A stretch of 34,218 bases of DNA, from assembly GCA_910577075.1 (NCBI GenBank), contig CAJTKV010000014.1:7368-41585 (forward strand), read 5' to 3'. The notes under the pieces are model-generated. The model saw only the letters and a program-made list of their open reading frames with translations, made no database searches and had not been told where the DNA came from. A program made the position numbers and the translations under genes. Source of the DNA: an uncultured Bacilli bacterium. Lineage in GTDB: Bacteria > Bacillota_I > Bacilli_A > RF39 > UBA660. Below are positions 15,798-23,912 of this stretch, piece by piece (position 1 is the first letter of the stretch; each line of letters starts with the position of its first letter).

Positions 15798-16139
15798 TTT
15801 GAATAAATCATCAACCTCGCCGTTATTAAAGAAAATAGCGTCTTCATATTTTTCTTGATCACGTACGGGCAAGAAAATTGATAATTTAACCATCTTATGT
15901 CCACATTTAGGACAAGTATATTTAATGGCTCCACAGGCATATACTCCTGTTGGAATATCTGCCTTTTTACTCACTGGTATGAGATTATTTAAATAATATT
16001 CTGCTTCTTCATGACGCGTATAATGATCAACCATGGCCGGAAACATAAATAATTGCTTCTTCTCTACATCCATATCGGCATAACACTCATTACATCCGTT
16101 ATCTTTAAAGAGAGCTCTCATCTTCTTAAATAATGCCAT
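15795..16139 (-). CDS. Zinc-ribbon-like small protein, uncharacterised
   Basis: This 114-residue protein carries two CxxC knuckles, CNEC (Cys16, Cys19) and CPKC (Cys76, Cys79), plus Cys69 just before the second. The pattern suggests a structural zinc site. No membrane segment is seen. Its start overlaps the stop of the preceding gene in a TAATG arrangement, so it is the last gene of a three-gene operon encoding two membrane proteins. The function is unknown; an accessory of the membrane complex is inferred from coupling only. Confidence 0.7.
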   Translation of the reverse strand: MALFKKMRALFKDNGCNECYADMDVEKKQLFMFPAMVDHYTRHEEAEYYLNNLIPVSKKADIPTGVYACGAIKYTCPKCGHKMVKLSIFLPVRDQEKYEDAIFFNNGEVDDLFK

Positions 16140-16717
16140 TATTTAGAAGCCTTCTTCGCTTTTTCTATCACTTCTACCATCATATCAGCTTTAGATATTC
16201 CCGTTAAAATATGATCACTATCCATTCTCCAACGTTGGTTAGATGTAAATGTATCAACGCGCACCTTTACGCCATCAACGATAAATAAGAAACTTACACG
16301 GCTACTTCCAGCCATAAAGCCAGCTCCACTTTTCCCATCATCAACCCATGCACGTTCCACACGAGATGCTGGAATAATAAATGTATCCTTAGGATTCCAA
16401 AAGAATACTAAACCAATTTTACCTTTCTTTTCATCGACATAAACCGTACATCCACGACCAAAGAATGTTTGATCGCTTTTAAACTTTTCCTCTTCAAATT
16501 TTGCCAAAATCTTCTTTCTAGTCTTTTTAAAGATAAAGTTTCCTGCAAAACACCACCAACCTACTGATAAGAAAGTTGGACCCATTATAAGAATAACGGC
16601 CATATTTCCCTTAGGAAAGAATGCGGCACTTAATCCAAAACAAATCGCGCTAATAATTATAGGTCCAAAAATATAACCTAACATATATAATACATTAATT
16701 TTTTTAATTTTTTCCAT
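16139..16717 (-). CDS. Uncharacterised membrane protein with PH-like cytoplasmic domain
   Basis: This 192-residue protein has two membrane helices (about residues 12-34 and 40-62) and a cytoplasmic tail that begins with a basic stretch (KKTRKKILAK). The tail is rich in beta strands (TVYVDEKKGKIGLVFF, TFIIPASRVERAWVDD), a pattern that resembles bacterial PH-like domains, though this is only an impression. No family was recognised. It lies between a two-helix membrane protein and a zinc-ribbon protein in one operon, with short spacing. Confidence 0.7.
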   Translation of the reverse strand: MEKIKKINVLYMLGYIFGPIIISAICFGLSAAFFPKGNMAVILIMGPTFLSVGWWCFAGNFIFKKTRKKILAKFEEEKFKSDQTFFGRGCTVYVDEKKGKIGLVFFWNPKDTFIIPASRVERAWVDDGKSGAGFMAGSSRVSFLFIVDGVKVRVDTFTSNQRWRMDSDHILTGISKADMMVEVIEKAKKASK

Positions 16718-16737
16718 TTTTATTTACTCCTTCTAAT

Positions 16738-17403
16738 TTATTCCCATTCGTTTTCTTTTTTATTTTTAGGGGCAATGAAATATGGGAATATCCCCAACTT
16801 TGCTCCTATTGCATGAAAGATGGGAAACATAATAAATATTGTCAATATTTGAACACCTAATTTAGGGGTTTCCACAAAATCTTCTTTACTTGATACTTCG
16901 GCATCGCCTACCATATCGACGTAAAAATCTTTACGGCTTAGTTCTTCACTGTATTCTATTTGCTCAATAAAGTACTTATCATCGGTAAGATCAGCCTTAA
17001 CAACTTTCCCCAGTGGCAATATATTATCGCCAGAGAAGATATCATCGCCCAAGCTCTTAACGGAATCTCCATTGATTCTTGCTGCTACTCGTTCTCCCGA
17101 CGGAAGCGTTACAGCATATAGATAAGCCCCGTGGTAGTAACCGGCTCCACGATTGCGATATTCAATGCCCTTTGATCTAATCGTAAATGTATCATGGCTT
17201 AAAATATCTTCAACACTTTGAACCTCAAAGGCTTCATCTGTTGCAAAACCACCAATCTCGCCAGAATCAACTTTATGTTCTTCTAAATGCTTATCATATT
17301 TTTTATCCAAGTATGACCCTAAAATATTAGAAGGAACATAACTTACTAAAAAACTAAGCAACAAGCATAGCCAAATATCAAATCGCAACATTCGATATCT
17401 CAT
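16738..17403 (-). CDS. Uncharacterised two-helix membrane protein
   Basis: This 221-residue protein has a helix near each end (about residues 7-29 and 187-207), leaving a central domain of about 150 residues outside the membrane. That domain carries acidic and Gly-rich segments (HKVDSGEIGGFATDEAF, EYRNRGAGYYHGAYLYA). The C-terminus is short and charged. No family was recognised. It is first in the operon; a GAGGTG ribosome site precedes ATG 17403, and a TATAAT box lies further upstream without a clear -35. Confidence 0.7.
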   Translation of the reverse strand: MRYRMLRFDIWLCLLLSFLVSYVPSNILGSYLDKKYDKHLEEHKVDSGEIGGFATDEAFEVQSVEDILSHDTFTIRSKGIEYRNRGAGYYHGAYLYAVTLPSGERVAARINGDSVKSLGDDIFSGDNILPLGKVVKADLTDDKYFIEQIEYSEELSRKDFYVDMVGDAEVSSKEDFVETPKLGVQILTIFIMFPIFHAIGAKLGIFPYFIAPKNKKENEWE

Positions 17404-17551
17404 GTATTTTTTTCACCTCGCACTCCTTTTTTTCTAAATACAAATTTATTATAATACAATATTTGACTTATTTGTATAGTTTTTTCACAATTTTTTCACA
17501 TTTTTAATTATTCCCTATTACCATTATATTTTTCATAAATCTATATAGTAC

Positions 17552-17582
17552 AAAAAAAGCAGATTTTTGTTATTATCTGCTA
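17552..17582 (-). terminator. Terminator after the rhodanese lipoprotein gene
   Basis: GCAGAT/ATCTGC with a 10-base loop is followed on the minus strand by T7. It overlaps the TAG stop. Confidence 0.75.
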
Positions 17583-17939
17583 TTCTTTTGGTAAATCAAC
17601 ATTATTTATACCACCCAAATTATAGACATCATATCCAAGATTTAATAGCTTGGCAAACGCTTTTTCTGATCGAGCTCCACTTCGACAATATACTAAGATA
17701 GTTTTACTCTTATCCAAAGAAATGTTTTCATCTATTTCATCTAAGGGAATATTGATGGCATCCTTTATATGTTCCTCTTCGTACTCCTCTTTCGTTCTTA
17801 CATCGACAATTATGTAATTTCCCTCACTCATGATTTTCTCAAGTTCGGCATTATCTTGCGTGTTATTTCCACATCCTGTTAATAGTACCATAATTAATAC
17901 TAAAACAGATAAAAGTTGACTAATTTTCTTTGTTGACAT
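17580..17939 (-). CDS. Rhodanese-like lipoprotein
   Basis: This 119-residue exported lipoprotein begins with a signal peptide and lipobox (LLTGC, lipidated Cys23), followed by a short Asn/Gln-rich linker. The rest is a single rhodanese domain: VDVRTKEEY, NIPLDEI, then the active-site loop YCRSGARS with the sulfur-accepting Cys85, and LGYDVYNLGG. Such domains pass sulfane sulfur or act in thiol chemistry outside the cell; the physiological role is not evident. Its start overlaps the end of the upstream repeat-protein gene by 20 bases and has only a weak ribosome site, so translation is probably coupled. Confidence 0.88.
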   Translation of the reverse strand: MSTKKISQLLSVLVLIMVLLTGCGNNTQDNAELEKIMSEGNYIIVDVRTKEEYEEEHIKDAINIPLDEIDENISLDKSKTILVYCRSGARSEKAFAKLLNLGYDVYNLGGINNVDLPKE

Positions 17940-18807
17940 ATTTTAACCCATAGGAATTGACATTTTCAATATCATCCTTTGATAGACATAAATTTTCACT
18001 TAAATATCTAACATCACGTCTTGAAGCATCGAGAAACTGAGCATATTCTAAAACATCACCATTGACATCAATTTTCCAAGGTATCGTCTTACCATATTCA
18101 TATATTGTAATTAAACTATCCACAACTTGAACACCAAACAATGGGCACTGAGTTGGAAATGTTTCTGACTTCCTAGCACCTATAACTTTAAATCCATATT
18201 TTGGCTTTTCTTCATCTATCACTATTCCCTTGGAAAGTGGTACTTTTTCCAATTCCGAACCCACTACTATTGTCGCACTTAAGTATTCAATAGGTATCTT
18301 TAATTTGCCTTTTTCATCAAGATAACAATCTTTTGAATATTTTGGATCGCGTAAATCAATTAGAATAGGACTTGATACCTTTGGCTCAACTTGCATGACA
18401 TTTTCGACATAAGCTTCATATTCATTTAAAGCTGGAATAGCTTTTCTAGTTAAATTATAATGTTCGCGAACAAATTCCACATCGTCATCATTTTTGGCAT
18501 CAAAATGCGCATGTCTAGTAACTTTTCCCTTTTTGCTAATTCTCCAAGGAATACTCTTTCCCTCTTCGTATACCACTAAATATCCTTTTTTAATCTCTGC
18601 TGATACTATACGTGATTGTGTTTTAAAGTATTCTCTCAATCCATCCTCAGTATAAATAGTCATACCATAACAATCACATCTAAATTCTTGTTTACCATCT
18701 AAGACAATCGGTTCTAGATCATATTCCTCTCCTATTAATGCATAACAATATGTTCTTCCCAAGCGGAATACCACTGGATTTTTTCTCTTTGGTTCTAATA
18801 AATTCAT
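17920..18807 (-). CDS. Uncharacterised tandem-repeat protein, copy B
   Basis: This 295-residue protein contains two copies of one repeat, at about residues 5-132 and 141-290. Each copy opens with an EPK...NP/SP motif, has a YG(M/F) segment, a strand ending in EEGKSIPWRI (residues 81-90) or EYGKTIPWKI (237-246), then an A-F-D region and a final N-x-Y. The second copy also carries SETFPTQCP. The neighbouring gene 18863-19717 encodes a paralogue with the same layout. No signal peptide or membrane segment is seen. I do not recognise the repeat. It overlaps the rhodanese lipoprotein gene, in one operon. Confidence 0.72.
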   Translation of the reverse strand: MNLLEPKRKNPVVFRLGRTYCYALIGEEYDLEPIVLDGKQEFRCDCYGMTIYTEDGLREYFKTQSRIVSAEIKKGYLVVYEEGKSIPWRISKKGKVTRHAHFDAKNDDDVEFVREHYNLTRKAIPALNEYEAYVENVMQVEPKVSSPILIDLRDPKYSKDCYLDEKGKLKIPIEYLSATIVVGSELEKVPLSKGIVIDEEKPKYGFKVIGARKSETFPTQCPLFGVQVVDSLITIYEYGKTIPWKIDVNGDVLEYAQFLDASRRDVRYLSENLCLSKDDIENVNSYGLKYVNKEN

Positions 18808-18862
18808 AACTATTCCTCATTTCTTCTTCGTTTTGACACATTATATAATATATGAAAACATT

Positions 18863-19717
18863 CTAATTTCTCTTTTTCCTATATTCTAAGCCATAGGCGT
18901 TGACTTTGGGTATATCCTTCTTATCAATGCCAAAATTTTCTTTCAAATACTCAGCATCCTGTTCGCGAAAATCATTAAAGTGCGCAAAATTTAAAACTCT
19001 CATATTTCTTGTTATCTCCCAAGGATGAAATTTTCCCTGTTCGCGAATAATGAGACAACCACCACGACTTTTTTGATATTGATGATAGAATACCGCTTGA
19101 ATTGGACATTGCGTAGGAAAAGTAATTGAGACCCTCGAACTTATAACTTTAAAGCCATAATGCACTCTATCATGTGTTGAAAAACTCGCTAACTCTTCTT
19201 CACCTTCTCTTGTTATAATTGTTGGCTTAACATTGCCAAATAATTGCTTATTTTTTAAATCATCATTGATAAATATGACAACCGGATTGCTAACTTTTGG
19301 CTCAATTAGATAATTTTTATCTTCGAGAAAAGGTTCATAATCATTAAGCCTTGGAATATCCCTCTTCTTCAAATTTAAAGATTTTGTTACATAGCGAATA
19401 TCTCTTTCGCTGTCAAACTTGGCACGTGTTATGACATTACCTGAAAGGCTTATTTTCCAAGGAATACTTTTGCCCTCTTCTATGACAATTAAATATCCAT
19501 CTTCCATAGTAACTTTATTAATTCGCCTTTGAGATGCATAGTGAATATTTTTTCCTTCATCTGTAATGATATCTAATCCATAGTGAACTCCCATAAAGAT
19601 AATTCCTTTTTCATCTATTAAAGTATCCTCAGGATTTCTTTTATCGGCAATAACATAACTATTTGCTCCCAAGCGAATAAATACCGGATTTTGAAATTTA
19701 GGTTCAAAAACGCTCAT
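18863..19717 (-). CDS. Uncharacterised tandem-repeat protein, copy A
   Basis: This 284-residue protein is a paralogue of the next gene and has the same two repeats, at about 5-128 and 139-279. Shared marks are FEPKFQNPVFIRLG at the start, EEGKSIPWKI (80-89) and EQGKFHPWEI (226-235), SITFPTQCP (197-205), and the closing NDYEPF and NAYGLEY. The N-terminal halves of the two proteins start almost identically (EPK, NPV, RLG). No cofactor site or secretion signal is visible. It is the first gene of an operon with the second paralogue (55-base gap) and a rhodanese lipoprotein. A consensus promoter lies directly upstream. The function is unknown. Confidence 0.72.
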   Translation of the reverse strand: MSVFEPKFQNPVFIRLGANSYVIADKRNPEDTLIDEKGIIFMGVHYGLDIITDEGKNIHYASQRRINKVTMEDGYLIVIEEGKSIPWKISLSGNVITRAKFDSERDIRYVTKSLNLKKRDIPRLNDYEPFLEDKNYLIEPKVSNPVVIFINDDLKNKQLFGNVKPTIITREGEEELASFSTHDRVHYGFKVISSRVSITFPTQCPIQAVFYHQYQKSRGGCLIIREQGKFHPWEITRNMRVLNFAHFNDFREQDAEYLKENFGIDKKDIPKVNAYGLEYRKKRN

Positions 19718-19746
19718 ATCACATACACTTCTTTCTATTAGAGAGT

Positions 19747-19774
19747 ATTATAACATTTTCTCTTAGCATGTCAA
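19747..19774 (-). promoter_or_regulatory. Strong promoter of the repeat-protein operon
   Basis: Perfect -35 TTGACA (19769-19774), 16-base spacer and perfect -10 TATAAT (19747-19752) with TG one base before it. The -35 overlaps the stop codon of the PHP gene upstream. Confidence 0.8.
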
Positions 19775-20649
19775 TAATCTTTTAAAATCTTGCGCAAAAT
19801 GCTCACTTCAGCATAAGTCGCCGGTGTATCAATACTATGACGATGATCTAACTCCTTCTTACCATGATAATCTGATCCCGCCGAAACTAAAATACCATTA
19901 TTTTGGGCAAAACTCTTATACTTTTCCGTATTCTCTAGACTAATGACCGGATGAAAGCACTCTAAAGCATCAATTTTGTGAGCTCTATAGAGTTCTGTCA
20001 AAAATTCTATTTTATCCTCTTTTATATCATAATCATCAATATGAGCAAGACTCGTAACGCCTTTCGAATATGCAGTTGCTTGCAAAACTTCTTCTAATGG
20101 TGGAAAGCCTTTCTTTGCATCAATATGAAACATTCCATCTGGACTTTGAAATTCATAGCGATAAAAGTACACGAGATCCTTTAAAACTCTATCGGAGACG
20201 ATATGTTTATTTTCTTCATAACAAGCAGCTATAGCATCTTGAAATTTCATATTGCAATAATATGAATCTCCTAAAGGACGATCATTTTCCCTATAACTAA
20301 GCCCCATCTCGCGAGCTTTAGCGAGTAATTCTTGATAAGCACTTTTATGAAAATCCCAAAAACACTTGCGCGTATAATCGACATATTCTTTAAAACTCTT
20401 CAAATCATAATTATATACAAGTATTTCAATTATATAATCTTGATAAATAGTTTGTAATTCGGTTCCCCTAATCATAATACCATCATAATATTTTTCATAA
20501 CCTTCGCTTTCATACTCCACATGAGCATCGACATTATTATGATCAGTTATGGATGCTATTTTTATATCTTTTTCATTTAAGAAGTCAACTAATTCTCGTG
20601 GCGATTTTATACCATCTGAACAAGTTGTATGCATATGTAAATCAATCAT
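19771..20649 (-). CDS. PHP-domain metal-dependent phosphoesterase (TrpH/YciV-like)
   Basis: This 292-residue protein has the PHP signatures LHMHTTCSDG (His5, His7, Asp12), ASITDHNNV (Asp36, His37), LAHIDDYD in the third quarter and SAGSDYHGK near residue 260. These build the metal centre of TrpH-like enzymes, which act as 5'-3' exonucleases on short RNA or as 3',5'-nucleotide bisphosphate phosphatases. The precise substrate cannot be read. It follows the SDR gene by 24 bases and closes a three-gene operon from 22345. Confidence 0.85.
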   Translation of the reverse strand: MIDLHMHTTCSDGIKSPRELVDFLNEKDIKIASITDHNNVDAHVEYESEGYEKYYDGIMIRGTELQTIYQDYIIEILVYNYDLKSFKEYVDYTRKCFWDFHKSAYQELLAKAREMGLSYRENDRPLGDSYYCNMKFQDAIAACYEENKHIVSDRVLKDLVYFYRYEFQSPDGMFHIDAKKGFPPLEEVLQATAYSKGVTSLAHIDDYDIKEDKIEFLTELYRAHKIDALECFHPVISLENTEKYKSFAQNNGILVSAGSDYHGKKELDHRHSIDTPATYAEVSILRKILKDY

Positions 20650-20673
20650 TTTTATCCCCCATAATCTATGATA

Positions 20674-21420
20674 TTAAATTAGTTTAATTCCCCCATCGAC
20701 GCGAATTGTTTCGCCATCAATATAGCGTGCTTTATCACTAGCTAAGAAAAGAACGACATCGGCAATTTCCTCCGGCTCCGCAAAACGACGCAATAATATT
20801 TTATCTTTTTCTTCCTTCAAATATTCCTTCGGTAATTCGCTATTCATCTCTGTATCTACCCATCCCGGTGCAACGGCATTGACATTGATATTTGGAGCAT
20901 ATTGAATAGCTAAATTTTTCGTTAAATTAATTAATGCCGCTTTAGAAGCATCGTAATCAACACTATAAGTATATGTCGTATCAAGCCCATTTGTCGAAGA
21001 TATATTGACGATTTTGCCATAGCCTCTTTCTTTCATATGTTCACCAACATACTTAGATACCAAAAAAACACCAATTAAGTTCGTATCAAGAGTTGATTTC
21101 CAATCTTCCACCTTGCGATCTTCAAATTCCGCATCGATAGCTATACCCGCATTATTAACTAAGACATCAATATGACCATAGTGCTTCATAATCTTATCAA
21201 CCATTTTTTTAACTTCTTCTTCATCGGCAACATTGGCCTTTATACAAATGGGATCTTTGCCATAAGAGGCAATAATTTCAGTTATTGTTTCCGCTTCATT
21301 TTTATTGCTGCGATAATTAATAATGACATTTGCCCCTGCCGCCGCAAAACGCACAGCTATGCTCCTTCCAATTCCCCTTGATGAACCGGTTACTAAAACT
21401 ACTTTATCATTAAAATCCAT
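20674..21420 (-). CDS. Short-chain dehydrogenase/reductase (FabG-like)
   Basis: This classical SDR of 248 residues binds NAD(P)H through TGSSRGIG (11-18). NNAG (89-92), Ser141/142 and YDASK (Tyr156, Lys160) form the rest of the active site, and VDGGIKLI closes the protein. It resembles FabG/3-oxoacyl-ACP reductases, but many SDRs share this layout, so the substrate is open. I placed the start at ATG 21420, which has GGTGA about 5 bases upstream; an ATG at 21432 would have no spacing from its AAGG. The gene starts right at the stop of the 307-residue neighbour. Confidence 0.88.
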   Translation of the reverse strand: MDFNDKVVLVTGSSRGIGRSIAVRFAAAGANVIINYRSNKNEAETITEIIASYGKDPICIKANVADEEEVKKMVDKIMKHYGHIDVLVNNAGIAIDAEFEDRKVEDWKSTLDTNLIGVFLVSKYVGEHMKERGYGKIVNISSTNGLDTTYTYSVDYDASKAALINLTKNLAIQYAPNINVNAVAPGWVDTEMNSELPKEYLKEEKDKILLRRFAEPEEIADVVLFLASDKARYIDGETIRVDGGIKLI

Positions 21421-21421
21421 T

Positions 21422-22345
21422 CTATTCACCATCCTTACTCATTAAAACGCCATATTTTCTAATCGTGTAATCAAATAATTCACAGTATTTATCATAAGTT
21501 TCTCTCGTACAATCGACAAATCCCAAAGAAATTTCATCTTTATATGTATCGCGATAGATACAATCTTCATAAATTGTCATGCCATCTAAAAAGGCTTCAT
21601 AAATACTTGGTTCTTCTTTTGCAAACTTATCCTTATCTACTAAATATATTTGATACGTATCTGATATATTTTGTAGCAAAACTTTAAAGAAATAATTTTC
21701 CTTTAATTTTGCAAGTTCTTCAGGATTGAGAATGAATATATCAATTGATTTCTTTTTATCCTTAATATCTATAATTTTGTCCGTAAGATAATTAATTTCT
21801 TTAATCGAATCATTGTATACTTTAGCATCATAAAAATTAACGCTTTTTCTAACAAAACTATCTGATTGCATTCTATTCATTTTAGATAACCAAGCATAAG
21901 TTTCAGCAATAGAGTCAAAATTAAATACCCAGTTATATGGAGCTGTTTTAATTTCTGTTAAGTCAATAATCATTCCATTATAGTTGTAATCATTTTTTAA
22001 CAAATCACTTACATTATGCAAAAAGATATTATATATTCCCTTTTTAAATAGATACTCCTTTTGAATTTCTGTATAATCAACACTTTCATTTATTAAATTA
22101 GTAACAATATAATTAATTACCTGATCATTCGTCTTAACAATACGTTTTTTGCCACTGATAAATATTATTGGAACGTTAGAATTAATTTCTTCACACTCAT
22201 CATCTATATAAATAATATTCGCAATATCGTCTTCCTCTAAAGAGTTTGATACAATATAATCCATTTTTTCCGTTTCCATAAAATAGACCAAAGCATCTAA
22301 CAAATTGCTTTCTTTATTAGCCTTTATTAATATTTTTTCTGACAT
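21422..22345 (-). CDS. Uncharacterised protein, 307 residues
   Basis: No family was recognised. The protein is acidic, lacks membrane segments and signal peptide, and has an alternating beta/alpha appearance: IIYIDDECEE, PIIFISGKK and KSIDIFILN look like core strands, somewhat like a nucleotide-binding fold but without a P-loop. It is first in an operon with the SDR and PHP genes and divergent from the PP-loop ATPase gene; the two start about 75 bases apart. A GGAGAG ribosome site precedes ATG 22345. Confidence 0.68.
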   Translation of the reverse strand: MSEKILIKANKESNLLDALVYFMETEKMDYIVSNSLEEDDIANIIYIDDECEEINSNVPIIFISGKKRIVKTNDQVINYIVTNLINESVDYTEIQKEYLFKKGIYNIFLHNVSDLLKNDYNYNGMIIDLTEIKTAPYNWVFNFDSIAETYAWLSKMNRMQSDSFVRKSVNFYDAKVYNDSIKEINYLTDKIIDIKDKKKSIDIFILNPEELAKLKENYFFKVLLQNISDTYQIYLVDKDKFAKEEPSIYEAFLDGMTIYEDCIYRDTYKDEISLGFVDCTRETYDKYCELFDYTIRKYGVLMSKDGE

Positions 22346-22389
22346 AGCACACTCTCCTTATTAATTTATTATATCATCTTTTCTTATTA

Positions 22390-22398
22390 TGTTATAAT
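22390..22398 (+). promoter_or_regulatory. Extended -10 promoter of the PP-loop gene
   Basis: TGT directly before TATAAT forms an extended -10; no clear -35 is seen. The minus-strand TATAAT box of the divergent gene lies a few bases away. Confidence 0.45.
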
Positions 22399-22419
22399 AA
22401 ATTTATTAGAGGTGGTTTT

Positions 22420-23574
22420 GTGAATTTAATTATTCTATATGAAAATAAATTGCTTTGTGAAAAAAATCGAAATGAAATCGACTTTATCCATGTTCCACAT
22501 TATTTCACAAATAATAGTGATTTTGCCAACATAAGCATTTTTTTAACACTTTTGACCGCAGGAATAATGGATGATAATTATGGAACAAGCGTCAAAGGAG
22601 ATTTTTCCTTTTGGAATGAATTAAACGAACAATTCTTTTTTCCAGAAGTCCTAATTCAAGTTGACAAAGATACTTATTTTTACTCTTTAGATGAGGTCTT
22701 GAGTGACTTTACTTATGAGAATAAGATAGAGTTTTTGAAATTTATAGAAAAATTACCCAAAAGTTTACTTTGGAAAAAACAAGAAGAGATAAAGAATACA
22801 CAGATTACAATGAGTGACTATCATCAGGATGATGAAGATGCACTAAAAAGTTTCTCTGGTGTAGAGACGTGTAATGATAAACTTATAAACGTCTTAAAAA
22901 TCAATAACCAAAAAAGAAAAAAGAATGATGTTTTATTGCTCTATTCGGGCGGTAAAGACAGTACTCTTGCAGCCATTTTACTCAAAGAAAAAGGATATAA
23001 TTCCTATTTCATTCACTTTAATAATGGTGTCATGCGCGACAGTGACAAACCCTTCTTAACATTTCAAAAAACTTTCTATAATTTTGATGGATACATTTTC
23101 CCCTATGAGTATAGCGATGTCGATATAAAAACTTTATTCCAACGTTTTTTTGCATGTTGGGGAGAAGAAAAAGCTAATCCCTTGCTTACATCGGAAATAA
23201 GGTGTCTTTCTTGTCGCATGGCCATGTATGCCAAAGCCTTTGAAATCGCCAAATCAAACAATTTCAAAATTATTGCCGAGGGAGCAAGAATCAGTCAAAA
23301 ATTCTTTATAGAACAAGAGACATTTATCCCTCATATCCAAGAGATTGCCTCTAGATTAGGAATGTCTGTTTTATTTCCCGTTTTAGATCTTGCCGATGAT
23401 AAATTATTGATAACAGAGTTACTTAAACGCGGTTTCTCTTCCAAAACTTGGGAATCAAAGTGTCTTTTAGGAGAAAGCGCCGTTGATAAAACAAAAGAAG
23501 ACGAACAGGTTATCTTAAATTACTATTCTAACCACATTCGTCCTAAAATTTTAAAATATTTAAACATCGATTAG
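22420..23574 (+). CDS. PP-loop ATP pyrophosphatase (QueC/ExsB-like N-type)
   Basis: This 384-residue protein has an N-terminal region of about 165 residues without recognised motifs and then an N-type ATP pyrophosphatase domain starting with LLLYSGGKDSTLAA (SGGKDS at 176-181). After it, FIHFNNG is the second strand, and CLSC (262-265) with Cys246 and Cys348 could form a zinc site, as in QueC and some tRNA thiolases. Such enzymes adenylate a substrate, often a carboxylate or a tRNA base. The protein is not a clear QueC: no other queuosine gene is nearby and the N-terminal extension is unusual. The start is GTG at 22420 with GAGGTGG upstream. Confidence 0.78.
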   Translation: MNLIILYENKLLCEKNRNEIDFIHVPHYFTNNSDFANISIFLTLLTAGIMDDNYGTSVKGDFSFWNELNEQFFFPEVLIQVDKDTYFYSLDEVLSDFTYENKIEFLKFIEKLPKSLLWKKQEEIKNTQITMSDYHQDDEDALKSFSGVETCNDKLINVLKINNQKRKKNDVLLLYSGGKDSTLAAILLKEKGYNSYFIHFNNGVMRDSDKPFLTFQKTFYNFDGYIFPYEYSDVDIKTLFQRFFACWGEEKANPLLTSEIRCLSCRMAMYAKAFEIAKSNNFKIIAEGARISQKFFIEQETFIPHIQEIASRLGMSVLFPVLDLADDKLLITELLKRGFSSKTWESKCLLGESAVDKTKEDEQVILNYYSNHIRPKILKYLNID

Positions 23575-23587
23575 AGATGTTTTTTTT
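23562..23587 (+). terminator. Terminator of the PP-loop gene
   Basis: AAACATC/GATGTTT with loop GATTAGA, followed by a T run. The stem includes the last codons and TAG stop. Confidence 0.7.
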
Positions 23588-23912
23588 ACTTCTTTTTTTC
23601 TTTTATTTTTACCGCTGTGCCATAGGCAATTATCTCGGCTGCCCCATTCATTACAGATGATGAACCATATCGCACATTAATAATGGCATCTGCTCCTAAA
23701 TTATTGGCATCATCTACCATTCTCTTCGTAGCTATTTGACGAGCAACCGCAATCATATCGGTATATCCCTTTATCTCTCCTCCCACAATAGTTTTCATTC
23801 CCGCCATAAAATCACGGCCAAGATTTTTTGATTGGACAATTTGTCCTTTAACAATACCTAAGGCTTCCGTTATTTCATACCCTGGTATATAATCAATATT
23901 TACTAGCTTCAT
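23586..23912 (-). CDS. UPF0145 (YbjQ-like) family protein
   Basis: This 108-residue protein matches the UPF0145/YbjQ family. It opens with NIDYIPGYEITEALGIVKG, has the GGEIKGYTDMI segment near residue 45, and the core GADAIINVRYGSSSV, all typical. The family forms pentamers and is of unknown function; the older name heavy-metal-binding domain is not supported by visible cysteines. Its start overlaps the end of the MerR-like gene by 20 bases with GGAGGAG upstream, so both are one unit. Confidence 0.88.
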   Translation of the reverse strand: MKLVNIDYIPGYEITEALGIVKGQIVQSKNLGRDFMAGMKTIVGGEIKGYTDMIAVARQIATKRMVDDANNLGADAIINVRYGSSSVMNGAAEIIAYGTAVKIKEKKK

